64,000 bases of DNA from Roseobacter sp. SK209-2-6 (lineage in GTDB: Bacteria; Pseudomonadota; Alphaproteobacteria; Rhodobacterales; Rhodobacteraceae): contig NZ_AAYC01000006.1 in NCBI RefSeq assembly GCF_000169455.1, positions 202,096-266,095 of the forward strand, in the 5' to 3' direction. Below, piece by piece: positions 44,785-52,930 of the stretch. The notes under the pieces were generated by a model. The model had not been told where the DNA came from. It worked only from the letters and a program-made list of their open reading frames with translations, and did no database searches. Made by a program: the position numbers and the translations under genes. Numbering within the stretch: the first letter of the stretch is position 1; each line of letters starts with the position of its first letter.

Positions 44785-45975
44785 ATGGCAGGTGCTCCCT
44801 TCTTGGCGGCGACCCGCTCCAGCAATTTTGATGGTATCGTGATAGACATCCCTCCTCCCCCGCCCGCCCCGGCTTCTGACAGGCCCCAAGACCCAAAGGA
44901 CATAAGCCGCTTTCCCTGTGCGCAATGTGGGGCGGATTACCGCTTTGATCCCACCCAGGGCAGTCTGACCTGTGACCATTGCGGCCACCAGAAAACCATG
45001 CAGGACAGCCCCTGGCAGGGCGGCGCCCTGAAGGAGCTGGATTTCAAAACCGCGCTAGCCAAACAGCTGCCCGAAGCGGAAATGGAAGTAACCCGCGTTA
45101 CCTCTTGCCCCAATTGCGCAGCACAGGTGGAGTTCAGCGATGAAACCCACGCCAAGGAATGCCCATTCTGCGCGACCCCGGTGGTGACCGATACCGGTGA
45201 AAACCGACATATCAAGCCTAAGGGTGTGCTGCCCTTTGGCATCGAGGAACGCGATGCCCACAAGGCGATGAGCGACTGGTTGGGCCAGCTGTGGTTTGCC
45301 CCCAATGGCTTGCAGGAATACGCTCGCAAAGGCCGCAAGATGGAAGGGATCTATGTCCCCTATTGGACCTATGATGCGCAGACCCGCAGCCAATATGCAG
45401 GCCAACGCGGTACCGTCTACTATGTCACAGAGACCTATCAAGACGATGGCGAAACCAAGACCCGCCAAGTTGAGAAAGTCCGATGGTCACCTGTTACTGG
45501 CCGGGTTGCGCGCTTCTTTGATGATATCATCGTTCTGGCTTCAAAAAGTCTGCCCAAGCGCTACACCGATGCGCTACAGCCCTGGGATCTGACCGCCTTG
45601 GAACCCTATCAGCCGCAATATCTGGCAGGCTTTCGGGCTGAGGCCTATACGGTGGACCTAGAAGAGGGCTACACCGAAGCAGGCCGCCATATGGAGCGCG
45701 TGATCGAGCGCGACGTGCGATTTGACATTGGTGGTGACCGGCAACGGATCAGCAATATCAGCACCGAGGTCTCCGACATCACCTTTAAGCATATTCTGCT
45801 GCCGGTCTGGCTTGCCGCCTATAAGTACCAGGGCAAAACCTACCGCTTTGTCGTCAACGGCCAATCCGGTCGGGTTCAGGGTGAGCGGCCTTATTCCGCT
45901 TGGAAAATCGCCGGGGCCGCAACCCTTGCCCTCTTGCTGCTTGCTGCCGCGGCCTATTTCGGCGCGCAACGCTAG
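44785..45975 (+). CDS. Zinc-ribbon membrane protein (YdjG-like)
   Basis: About 396 aa. Two CxxC pairs at the N-terminus (FPCAQCGADYRF and LTCDHCGHQ) make one zinc ribbon; a second set (TSCPNCAAQVEF and KECPFCATPV) makes another. A long soluble domain with IYVPYWTYDAQTRSQYAGQRG follows, and the C-terminus is a single membrane span (AATLALLLLAAAAYFG). The start is uncertain: ATG at 44785 is used, but GTG at 44839 (before IDIPPPPPAP) is equally possible, and neither has a strong binding site. It is likely a partner of the SPFH protein; the conserved role is unknown. Confidence 0.82.
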   Translation: MAGAPFLAATRSSNFDGIVIDIPPPPPAPASDRPQDPKDISRFPCAQCGADYRFDPTQGSLTCDHCGHQKTMQDSPWQGGALKELDFKTALAKQLPEAEMEVTRVTSCPNCAAQVEFSDETHAKECPFCATPVVTDTGENRHIKPKGVLPFGIEERDAHKAMSDWLGQLWFAPNGLQEYARKGRKMEGIYVPYWTYDAQTRSQYAGQRGTVYYVTETYQDDGETKTRQVEKVRWSPVTGRVARFFDDIIVLASKSLPKRYTDALQPWDLTALEPYQPQYLAGFRAEAYTVDLEEGYTEAGRHMERVIERDVRFDIGGDRQRISNISTEVSDITFKHILLPVWLAAYKYQGKTYRFVVNGQSGRVQGERPYSAWKIAGAATLALLLLAAAAYFGAQR

Positions 45976-46028
45976 GCACAGCCCTACTCAACCGCACAAA
46001 CTTCCGCCCAACCGGATTGGAGTCCCAA

Positions 46029-46712
46029 ATGTCTCGCAGCCCTCTTGCGCTTGAAGAGTTCGACACCCTCCTGAGCCAGCGCCATAGCTGCCGCGCCTTT
46101 CGTTCCGATCCGGTTCCTCGCCCCAACATCAACGCCATCTTGCAGACGGCTCAGAAGATACCCTCCTGGTGCAATGCCCAGCCCTGGAAAGTGACGATCA
46201 CCAGCGGGACGCAAACCGAAGACCTGCGCCAGGCCCTGATGGAGGCCGCGATGGCAGGCGGGCACGATCCCGACATCGCCTTTCCAGAGCGTTACGAGGG
46301 CGAGTATCAGGCGCGCAGGCGCACATGTGGATGGGCTCTCTATGAGGCGGTAGGTATTGAAAAAGGCGACCGGGCAGCATCGGCGCGTCAGATGATGGAA
46401 AACTTCAATCTGTTTGGCGCCCCACATTGCGCCGTGCTCTCCGCGCCAAAATCCCTGGGGAGTTATGGCGCTATGGATTGCGGAGGCTTTGTCGCCGCTT
46501 TCACCCTTGCAGCCCAAGCCGCTGGTGTTGCCAGCATTCCACAGGCAGCCCTCGCCTCCTATGCGCCCCTTCTCCATGAGCTCTTGGAGATCCCTCTGGA
46601 TCGCAACATCCTCTGCGGTATTTCCTTTGGCTTTAGCGATACCACTCACCCGGCCAATAGTTTTCGAACCGAGCGCGCGTCTTTGGAGGAATTTGTCGAA
46701 TGGCGCGACTAA
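46029..46712 (+). CDS. Nitroreductase-family oxidoreductase
   Basis: 227-aa FMN protein. The FMN phosphate site is RHSCRAFRSDPVPR near residue 18, then TAQKIPSWCNAQPWKVTI, with Cys in place of the usual Gly/Ser before NAQPW. The C-terminal GISFGFSDTTHPAN carries the late FMN-binding loop. The substrate is unknown. It follows the zinc-ribbon gene by 53 bp on the same strand, so it may belong to that transcript, but the family is generic. It differs clearly from the dehalogenase-like protein at 10688. Confidence 0.88.
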   Translation: MSRSPLALEEFDTLLSQRHSCRAFRSDPVPRPNINAILQTAQKIPSWCNAQPWKVTITSGTQTEDLRQALMEAAMAGGHDPDIAFPERYEGEYQARRRTCGWALYEAVGIEKGDRAASARQMMENFNLFGAPHCAVLSAPKSLGSYGAMDCGGFVAAFTLAAQAAGVASIPQAALASYAPLLHELLEIPLDRNILCGISFGFSDTTHPANSFRTERASLEEFVEWRD

Positions 46713-46912
46713 CATAAACGGTCTCTCCTAGAGCATACTGAGTTGGTAATGGGGCGCTCTTAGCTCTTTTCGCCGATTCCTTCCCTCAAGGTCTTTTCGA
46801 ACCGCTTGAATTTGTGATCTCGGGGAGCCTATCGTCTCGTCTTCTTCCCCCTCCTGCCAGAGGCCGAAAGAAATGCCATGGCAAGCAACAAGAAACAGTC
46901 CAGGAGATTAAC

Positions 46913-47359
46913 ATGCGTGCTTTGATACAGAGGGTCAGCGAAGCTTCGGTCACGGTTGATCAGAAGATTGTCGGTGAGATTGGCCCCGGACTTCTGGTTC
47001 TCATTTGCGCCATGCAGGGGGACAGCGAGGCCGAGATCGATTACCTGGCCGGCAAGATCGCCAAGCTGCGCATATTCAAAGACAGTGATGGCAAGATGAA
47101 CCGCTCGGTCAAAGATATCAGCGGATCAATCCTGGTGGTGAGCCAGTTCACCCTGGCCGCAGATACCCGTCGCGGCAACCGTCCCGGGTTTTCAAATGCG
47201 GCCTCCCCACAACAGGGTGAGGCTCTCTATCTTCAGTTTTCTGCAGTCCTTCGGGAGTTGGGGCTAGAGGTCGCAAACGGACAATTCGGTGCCGATATGA
47301 AGGTCAGTCTGCTGAATGACGGTCCAGTGACGATATGGATGGATACAGCAGAAAAATAA
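46913..47359 (+). CDS. dtd: D-aminoacyl-tRNA deacylase
   Basis: 148-aa proofreading enzyme that removes D-amino acids (and glycine) from tRNA. It begins [17 protein letters not shown]. The catalytic [21 protein letters not shown] motif and the C-terminal Gly-cisPro loop [10 protein letters not shown] are both present. CAGGAG lies 7 nt before the ATG at 46913; a longer in-frame start is rejected. It is followed by a perfect palindromic hairpin. Confidence 0.97.
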   Translation: MRALIQRVSEASVTVDQKIVGEIGPGLLVLICAMQGDSEAEIDYLAGKIAKLRIFKDSDGKMNRSVKDISGSILVVSQFTLAADTRRGNRPGFSNAASPQQGEALYLQFSAVLRELGLEVANGQFGADMKVSLLNDGPVTIWMDTAEK

Positions 47360-47379
47360 GCCATCTGTCCGGCAAAGCA

Positions 47380-47407
47380 GCACGAATCTTTCGCGAAAGA
47401 TTCGTGC
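47380..47407 (+). terminator. 28-bp perfect palindrome, likely dtd terminator
   Basis: Two 14-base arms (GCACGAATCTTTCG and its complement) with no spacer, 20 bp after the dtd stop, followed by CAAAAAACACC. As RNA it forms a hairpin with a small TCGCGA-centred loop. The T-run is lacking on the plus strand, so termination may be weak. Confidence 0.65.
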
Positions 47408-47803
47408 CAAAAAACACCCCATAGTCGCATTTCAAATTTAAAAATCCCTCTAGAGGTGAATTTTGACCTTAAGAGATTCTGTAGTAAAGTAGGGGAATAT
47501 GCCCGTTCTCTTTCATTCCAAACCCATCTCAGTATTTTTTGGTTTGGACCCAGTTTGTTAAAACGTAACTCCAGTTTACGCCAAAAAGAGGCAATTCCCC
47601 CCTAAATACGGCAAGTCTCTACTGGAAGGCGACACTGCGCTTTATCGGAAAGTTTGCGAAAATCGAACCGCTGAACTTATGTCGCTTTTAAAGCTTGCTA
47701 GGTCGCGGCAAATGCGCAAATCTTGGCCCACCATACAAGAAAAAGCCACCGGTCCCTTTTGCGGGGATGCCAGGGTGGCCAAGACTGCAACTGGGAGACC
47801 TCT
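47408..47803. other. Long AT-rich intergenic and leader region before the peptide ABC importer
   Basis: About 396 bp without a supportable gene. The left half is AT-rich (for example around 47430-47580), unlike the rest of the window, and probably holds the promoter. The right half holds a stem-loop described separately. A long minus-strand reading frame running across it and the following gene is a shadow of codon bias. Confidence 0.5.
47721..47784 (+). promoter_or_regulatory. Candidate structured leader with alternative stems
   Basis: TCTTGGCC-c-ACC (47721-47732) can pair with GGTGGCCAAGA (47774-47784). GCCACC at 47745-47750, with TCCC at 47753-47756, can compete for GGTGGC at 47774-47779 and GGGA at 47763-47766. 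The structure ends 19 nt before the start codon of the binding-protein gene, so it could control translation or transcript stability. Confidence 0.4.
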
Positions 47804-49387
47804 ATGAAAGATCAACTTCATTTCCTCGCGCGCCATGCTGTTGCGGGCAAGCTGAGCCGCCGTGACTTTATGGCAAAGGCCGCTGCTCTTGGCTTTACGG
47901 CTGCGGCGGCAGGCACCCTGCTGACAACTGAAGCACGCGCGGCCGGCCCTCAAAAGGGCGGCACCATCAAGATCGGCGCCCAGGGCGGCAGCACCACCGA
48001 CAGCCTGGACCCGGCACTGGTCACCAACCAGGTTGGCCAGCTGGTAACCCGCATGTGGGGCGAGCCACTGGTTGAGCTCTCTGACGATGGCGGCTTGGAA
48101 GGCAAAGTGGCAGAGAGCTATGAAGCCTCGGCCGACGCCAAGACCTGGACCTTCAAACTGCGCAGCGGCATCACCTTCTCCAACGGCAAATCCGTCACTG
48201 CAGAAGACGTTGTTGAGACAATGGACCGCCATTCGGGCGAAGACACCAAATCCGGTGCTCTGGGCATCATGCGCGGCATTAAAAATGTCCGTGCAGATGG
48301 TGACAGTGTTGTCTTCGAACTCGACAGCCCGAATGCGGACCTTCCCTACCTGCTGGCAGACTACCACCTGATCATTCAGCCCGGCGGCGGCAAGGACGAT
48401 CCCGCAGCGGCCATCGGCACCGGTCCCTATGTCATGAAGGCCGTCGACATGGGCGTGCGCTTTGTTGCCGAGAAAAACCCGAACTACTGGGGTGATCTGG
48501 GCAATGCCGAGACCCTGGAACTGATCGTTATCAACGACAACACCGCTCGCGTTGCTGCACTGCAGTCCGGTCAGGTGGACATGATCGACCGTGTTCCACC
48601 ACGCACCGCCAAACTGGTTGGCCGCGCACCGACCATCGATCTGCGCACCACCTCCGGTCCTGGTCACTACGTCTTCATCATGCATTGCAACACCGCGCCG
48701 TTTGACAACAACGACGTGCGCATGGCGCTGAAATACGGCATCAACCGCCAGGAAATGGTGGACAAGGTTCTGAACGGCTTTGGTTCGGTGGGTAACGACA
48801 CCCCGATCAACGCGTCCTATCCGCTGTTCACCCAGCTGGAGCAGCGTGAGTATGACCCGGACAAGGCGATGCACCACCTGAAGAAGTCCGGCCATGATGG
48901 TGAAATCCTGCTGCGCACCTCGGACAACTCCTTCCCAGGCGCACCTGATGCATCGGCACTGTTCCAGCAGTCCTGCGCAAGCGCGGGCATCAACCTGAAC
49001 GTCAAGCGAGAGCCCAACGACGGCTACTGGTCCGAGGTTTGGAACAACAAACCCTTCTGCACCAGCTACTGGGGCGGACGTCCGGTTCAGGACCAGATGT
49101 TCACCACCGCCTATCTGTCCTCCGCGGACTGGAACGACACCCGCTTCAACAACGAGCAGTTCGACCAGATGCTGGTTGCTGCGCGCGGTGAGCTGGATCA
49201 GGGCAAGCGCAAGCAGATGTATGCGGATATGTCCACCATTCTGCGTGACGAAGGCGGTTTGATCTGCCCAATGTTCAACGACTTCATCGACGCCACCACT
49301 GATCGCATCGATGGCTGGGTCGAAGGAGTTGCAGGCTATGCCCTGATGAACAGCTATGCTCCGATGAGAATGTGGGTAAAGGCCTAA
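47804..49387 (+). CDS. Peptide-type ABC transporter substrate-binding protein
   Basis: 527-aa SBP_bac_5-family protein with a twin-arginine signal (SRRDFMAKAAALGFTAAAAG; cleavage after ARA near residue 46). The mature part begins GGTIKIGAQGG and carries WTFKLRSGITFSNGKSVTAEDVV, typical of dipeptide/oligopeptide-binding proteins. Twin-arginine export is common for these in Rhodobacteraceae. The start at 47804 follows GGGAG. The following genes encode two permeases and a fused ATPase with 0-4 bp spacing. The ligand is unknown; peptides, amino-sugar derivatives or opine-like compounds are all possible. Confidence 0.93.
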   Translation: MKDQLHFLARHAVAGKLSRRDFMAKAAALGFTAAAAGTLLTTEARAAGPQKGGTIKIGAQGGSTTDSLDPALVTNQVGQLVTRMWGEPLVELSDDGGLEGKVAESYEASADAKTWTFKLRSGITFSNGKSVTAEDVVETMDRHSGEDTKSGALGIMRGIKNVRADGDSVVFELDSPNADLPYLLADYHLIIQPGGGKDDPAAAIGTGPYVMKAVDMGVRFVAEKNPNYWGDLGNAETLELIVINDNTARVAALQSGQVDMIDRVPPRTAKLVGRAPTIDLRTTSGPGHYVFIMHCNTAPFDNNDVRMALKYGINRQEMVDKVLNGFGSVGNDTPINASYPLFTQLEQREYDPDKAMHHLKKSGHDGEILLRTSDNSFPGAPDASALFQQSCASAGINLNVKREPNDGYWSEVWNNKPFCTSYWGGRPVQDQMFTTAYLSSADWNDTRFNNEQFDQMLVAARGELDQGKRKQMYADMSTILRDEGGLICPMFNDFIDATTDRIDGWVEGVAGYALMNSYAPMRMWVKA

Positions 49388-49390
49388 TAT

Positions 49391-50347
49391 ATGCCGCAAA
49401 TCCTTAAGCTCCTGGCTCAGCGCATCGCGCTGGGCCTCATCCTGCTATTCCTGGTTTCCGCATTGATTTTTGCCGGAACCGTGATCCTGCCGGGTGACGT
49501 CGCGCAGTCGATCCTGGGCCAATCGGCCACCCCAGAAGCCCTCGCCAATCTGCGCAAGGATCTGGGGCTTAATGAGCCGGCACTGCAGCGTTATTTCAAC
49601 TGGCTCGGCGGTGCTATAACCGGCGATCTGGGAACCTCTCTGACAAGCGGCGCCGATATTACCGAAAGCATCGGCAAGCGCCTATCCAATACTCTCTTCC
49701 TTGCCTTCTGGGCCGCCGTCGTGGCCGTGCCTTTGGCAATTTTCCTTGGCCTACTGGCTGTGCGCTTTAAGGACCGCTGGCCCGACAAGGCGATCTCAGC
49801 TGTCACTCTGGCCTCAATCTCGATCCCTGAGTTCCTGATCGGCTATGTGCTGATGTATCTCATCGCTGTGAAGATGCGCTGGTTCCCATCAGTGGCAATG
49901 ATCAATGACAGCATGACCCTGGGTGAGAAACTCTCTTCCATCGCCCTGCCCGTTGCGGTTCTGACCCTGGTGGTTCTGGCGCATATGATGCGCATGACCC
50001 GGGCCGCGATCCTCAATGTAATGCAATCGGCCTATATCGAAACTGCTGAGCTTAAGGGCCTCAACGGGTTCCAGGTGATCTATCGGCATGCTTTCCCCAA
50101 TGCGATTGCGCCGATCGTCAACGTGGTGATGCTGAACCTCGCCTATCTGGTCGTTGGTGTTGTGGTGATCGAAGTGGTCTTTGTTTACCCCGGAATGGGC
50201 CAGTATCTGGTTGACCATGTGTCCAAACGTGACGTGCCTGTTGTACAGGCCTGCGGTCTGATCTTTGCCGCCGTCTATATCGGCCTCAACATGATCGCTG
50301 ACCTTGTCGCTATCCTGTCGAACCCCCGTCTGAGGCATCCGAAATGA
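49391..50347 (+). CDS. ABC transporter permease, DppB-type
   Basis: 318-aa inner-membrane permease with six predicted spans. N-terminal LKLLAQRIALGLILLFLVSALIF and LGQSATPEALANLRKDLGLNEP are typical of the first permease of peptide importers. The EAA-like cytoplasmic loop ETAELKGLNGFQVIYRHAFPNAIAP contacts the ATPase. It starts 3 nt after the binding-protein stop and overlaps the second permease by 4 bp. Confidence 0.95.
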   Translation: MPQILKLLAQRIALGLILLFLVSALIFAGTVILPGDVAQSILGQSATPEALANLRKDLGLNEPALQRYFNWLGGAITGDLGTSLTSGADITESIGKRLSNTLFLAFWAAVVAVPLAIFLGLLAVRFKDRWPDKAISAVTLASISIPEFLIGYVLMYLIAVKMRWFPSVAMINDSMTLGEKLSSIALPVAVLTLVVLAHMMRMTRAAILNVMQSAYIETAELKGLNGFQVIYRHAFPNAIAPIVNVVMLNLAYLVVGVVVIEVVFVYPGMGQYLVDHVSKRDVPVVQACGLIFAAVYIGLNMIADLVAILSNPRLRHPK

Positions 50348-51159
50348 AGAACATCCCCATTGCTGCTATGATCGGGCTATTCTTTACGGCCCTCTACTTT
50401 CTCGCGGCCATCTTTGCGCCGCTGATCTCACCCTATGGCATGGCCGAGATTGTTGGTGACGTCTGGGAGCCGGCCTCGTCGGAATTCCTGCTTGGCACCG
50501 ACAACATCGGACGCGATCTCCTCAGCCGGATGATCTACGGTGGGCGCACCACGATCTTTATCGCGACTGCGGCCACCATTGTGTCCTTCACACTCGGATC
50601 GGTCCTAGGCTTCTTTGCCGCCGTAGCCGGTGGTTGGGTCGATCAGGTGCTGTCACGCTTCGTTGATCTGATCATGTCGATCCCAACCCTGATCTTTGCG
50701 CTGGTTGTGCTCTCGGTCACCCCGGTCACCGTGCCGATGCTGATCATCGTCATGGGTCTTTTGGACTCGACCCGTGTTTATCGCTTGGCCCGCGCCGTTG
50801 CGGTGGATATCGAAGTCATGGACTACGTCGAAGCGGCCCGCCTGCGCGGTGAAAAGATCGCTTGGATCATCTTCCGTGAAATCCTGCCCAATGCCCTGTC
50901 GCCGCTGGTGGCGGAGATGGGCCTGCGCTTTATCTTTGCGGTGCTCTTTGTCTCCACCCTCTCCTTCCTGGGTCTCGGTGTTCAGCCGCCAGAAGCAGAC
51001 TGGGGCGGCATCGTGAAAGAGAACAAGGACGGCATCGTCTACGGTATCCCGGCTGCACTGGCTCCGGCCTTTGCCATCGCCACACTGGCGATCTCGGTCA
51101 ACCTTGTGGCTGACTGGGTGCTGAACCGGACAACCTCGCTGAAAGGAGGCCGCGGATGA
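50344..51159 (+). CDS. ABC transporter permease, DppC-type
   Basis: 271-aa second permease. N-terminal segment AMIGLFFTALYFLAAIFAPLISPYG, then LLGTDNIGRDLLSRMIYGGRTT, the signature of DppC/OppC proteins, and the EAA-like loop VEAARLRGEKIAWIIFREILPNALSP. About six membrane spans. It overlaps the genes on both sides by 4 bp, so all four importer genes form one operon. Confidence 0.95.
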   Translation: MKNIPIAAMIGLFFTALYFLAAIFAPLISPYGMAEIVGDVWEPASSEFLLGTDNIGRDLLSRMIYGGRTTIFIATAATIVSFTLGSVLGFFAAVAGGWVDQVLSRFVDLIMSIPTLIFALVVLSVTPVTVPMLIIVMGLLDSTRVYRLARAVAVDIEVMDYVEAARLRGEKIAWIIFREILPNALSPLVAEMGLRFIFAVLFVSTLSFLGLGVQPPEADWGGIVKENKDGIVYGIPAALAPAFAIATLAISVNLVADWVLNRTTSLKGGRG

Positions 51160-52793
51160 GCGAACCCCTGCTGAAAGTACGCGGCCTAAAGATCGGCGCA
51201 ACAGTCTACCCGCCCGGCGAAAAGCCCCATGACATCGAGATCGTGCATGGGGTGGATTTCGAGCTGGCGAAAGGCAAGGTTCTGGGCCTCATCGGGGAAT
51301 CCGGTGCTGGCAAATCTACCATCGGACTTGCCTCCATGGCCTACGGGCGCGGCGGTGTGAAAATCACTGGCGGCGAGGTCTGGGTCAATGGACGCGAGAT
51401 CCTGAGCGCAGGTGTCGGTGATATCCGCAAGCTGCGCGGCGCCGAAGTCACCTATGTTTCGCAATCCGCAGCTGCCTCCTTCAACCCGGCCAAGAAGATC
51501 ATGGACCAGGTTGTCGAGGCTGCGGTTGAACAGAAGAAGTTCAGCCGCAAAGACGCGGAAGAGCGCGCAAGGGTGCTCTTTGCAAAGCTGGGCCTGCCGG
51601 ATCCGGACAATATCGGCGACCGCTTCCCGCACCAGGTCTCTGGTGGACAGCTGCAGCGCTGCATGACCGCACTGGCACTCTGCCCCGAACCGGATCTGGT
51701 GGTCTTTGATGAGCCGACAACGGCCTTGGATGTGACCACCCAGATCGATGTTCTGATGGCGATCAAGGAGGCAATCCGCGACACCGGTGTGGCTGCGCTC
51801 TACATCACCCATGACCTCGCGGTTGTGGCCCAGGTGAGCGACGACATCATGGTGCTGAAGATGGGAAATACCGTGGAATACGGTTCTGTCGATCAGATCA
51901 TCAATGCCCCTCAGGAGGAGTATACCAAGGCCCTGGTCTCGGTCCGCTCCATCGAACATGAGGAGAAGGCGCCCACCGCCGAGCCGGTGCTGAGCGTGCG
52001 CAATATCACCGCGCGCTACCAGGGCACCAAGTTCGATGTGCTGCATGGGGTCAATGTCGACCTCTATCCGGGGCAAACCCTGGCGGTCGTGGGGGAGTCC
52101 GGTTCGGGCAAATCCACTCTGGCACGGGTGATCACTGGTCTGCTGCCACCGCGCGAAGGAGAGATCGAATTCGCGGGCCGCACCCTGTCCAATGATCTGG
52201 CAGGACGCTCCCGCGAGGACCTGCGTGAGCTGCAGATGATCTATCAGATGGCGGATGTGGCGATGAACCCGCGTCAGACCGTCGGTACCATCATTGGCCG
52301 TCCGCTGGAGTTCTACTTTGGCATGCGCGGCGCTGAAAAGAAGAAACGGATCATCGAACTGCTGGATGAGATCGAGCTGGGCGAGAAGTTCATAGACCGC
52401 TATCCGGCGGAGCTCTCGGGCGGCCAGAAACAGCGTGTCTGTATCGCGCGGTCCTTGGCGGCCAAGCCCAAGATGATCATCTGTGACGAGGTGACTTCGG
52501 CGCTGGACCCGCTGGTCGCGGATGGCATCCTCAAACTGCTGCTGGATCTGCAGAAGATCGAGGATGTGGCCTATCTCTTCATCACCCATGACCTGGCAAC
52601 TGTTCGCGCGATCTCTGACAATATCGCGGTGATGTATCAGGGCAAGGTGCAGCGCTATGGCGGTAAGTCCAAGGTGCTGTCACCACCCTTTGATGACTAC
52701 ACCGACCTCCTGCTCAGCTCGGTGCCCGAGATGCGCCTCGGCTGGCTGGAAGAGGTCATCGCCAACCGCAAGATGGAGAGCGCCGGGAACTAA
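51156..52793 (+). CDS. ABC transporter ATPase, fused double domain (DppDF-type)
   Basis: 545-aa protein with two complete nucleotide-binding domains. Domain 1 (about 1-265): Walker A GESGAGKST, signature VSGGQLQRC, Walker B LVVFDEPTTALD. Domain 2 (about 275-540): Walker A GESGSGKST, signature LSGGQKQRV, Walker B MIICDEVTSALD. Each domain ends with the loop-H histidine in ITHDLA. The domains correspond to DppD and DppF fused into one chain. In domain 1 the Q of the signature is followed by LQRC, still functional by family standards. It overlaps the second permease by 4 bp; a terminator follows. Confidence 0.95.
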   Translation: MSEPLLKVRGLKIGATVYPPGEKPHDIEIVHGVDFELAKGKVLGLIGESGAGKSTIGLASMAYGRGGVKITGGEVWVNGREILSAGVGDIRKLRGAEVTYVSQSAAASFNPAKKIMDQVVEAAVEQKKFSRKDAEERARVLFAKLGLPDPDNIGDRFPHQVSGGQLQRCMTALALCPEPDLVVFDEPTTALDVTTQIDVLMAIKEAIRDTGVAALYITHDLAVVAQVSDDIMVLKMGNTVEYGSVDQIINAPQEEYTKALVSVRSIEHEEKAPTAEPVLSVRNITARYQGTKFDVLHGVNVDLYPGQTLAVVGESGSGKSTLARVITGLLPPREGEIEFAGRTLSNDLAGRSREDLRELQMIYQMADVAMNPRQTVGTIIGRPLEFYFGMRGAEKKKRIIELLDEIELGEKFIDRYPAELSGGQKQRVCIARSLAAKPKMIICDEVTSALDPLVADGILKLLLDLQKIEDVAYLFITHDLATVRAISDNIAVMYQGKVQRYGGKSKVLSPPFDDYTDLLLSSVPEMRLGWLEEVIANRKMESAGN

Positions 52794-52822
52794 GCGCTTT
52801 TCCCTTCTGTATCGGAAAATTT

Positions 52823-52852
52823 CAGGCCCGCGTCATCCTTGGCGCGGGCCTG
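52823..52852 (+). terminator. Terminator of the ABC importer operon
   Basis: Perfect 10-bp stem CAGGCCCGCG / CGCGGGCCTG with a 10-nt loop followed by CGTCATTTT, 30 bp after the ATPase stop. Confidence 0.85.
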
Positions 52853-52867
52853 CGTCATTTTGGACCA

Positions 52868-52915
52868 ATGCATTCCATTATTTGAATTTATATATATTCC
52901 AATAATGGAATGCAT
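52868..52915. promoter_or_regulatory. 15-bp perfect inverted repeat containing two tandem operator-like sites
   Basis: ATGCATTCCATTATT (52868-52882) is the exact complement of 52901-52915 across an 18-nt AT-rich centre. Within it are two sites of form ATTCCA-N4-TGGAAT: a perfect one at 52896-52911 (ATTCCAATAATGGAAT) and a near-match at 52872-52887 (ATTCCATTATTTGAAT), with centres 24 bp apart. It ends 15 bp before the ATG of the next gene. It could be an operator for a dimeric regulator or an RNA hairpin next to the ribosome-binding site. Confidence 0.75.
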
Positions 52916-52930
52916 ATGATGGAGTTTCCC

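Noticed and set aside
47642..49399. 585-codon open frame on the minus strand opposite the binding-protein gene
   Set aside because: It mirrors the codon bias of the real plus-strand gene, has no recognisable domain and crosses the leader region.
51186..52589. 467-codon minus-strand frame opposite the fused ATPase
   Set aside because: The plus strand carries complete Walker and signature motifs; the opposite frame is a shadow.
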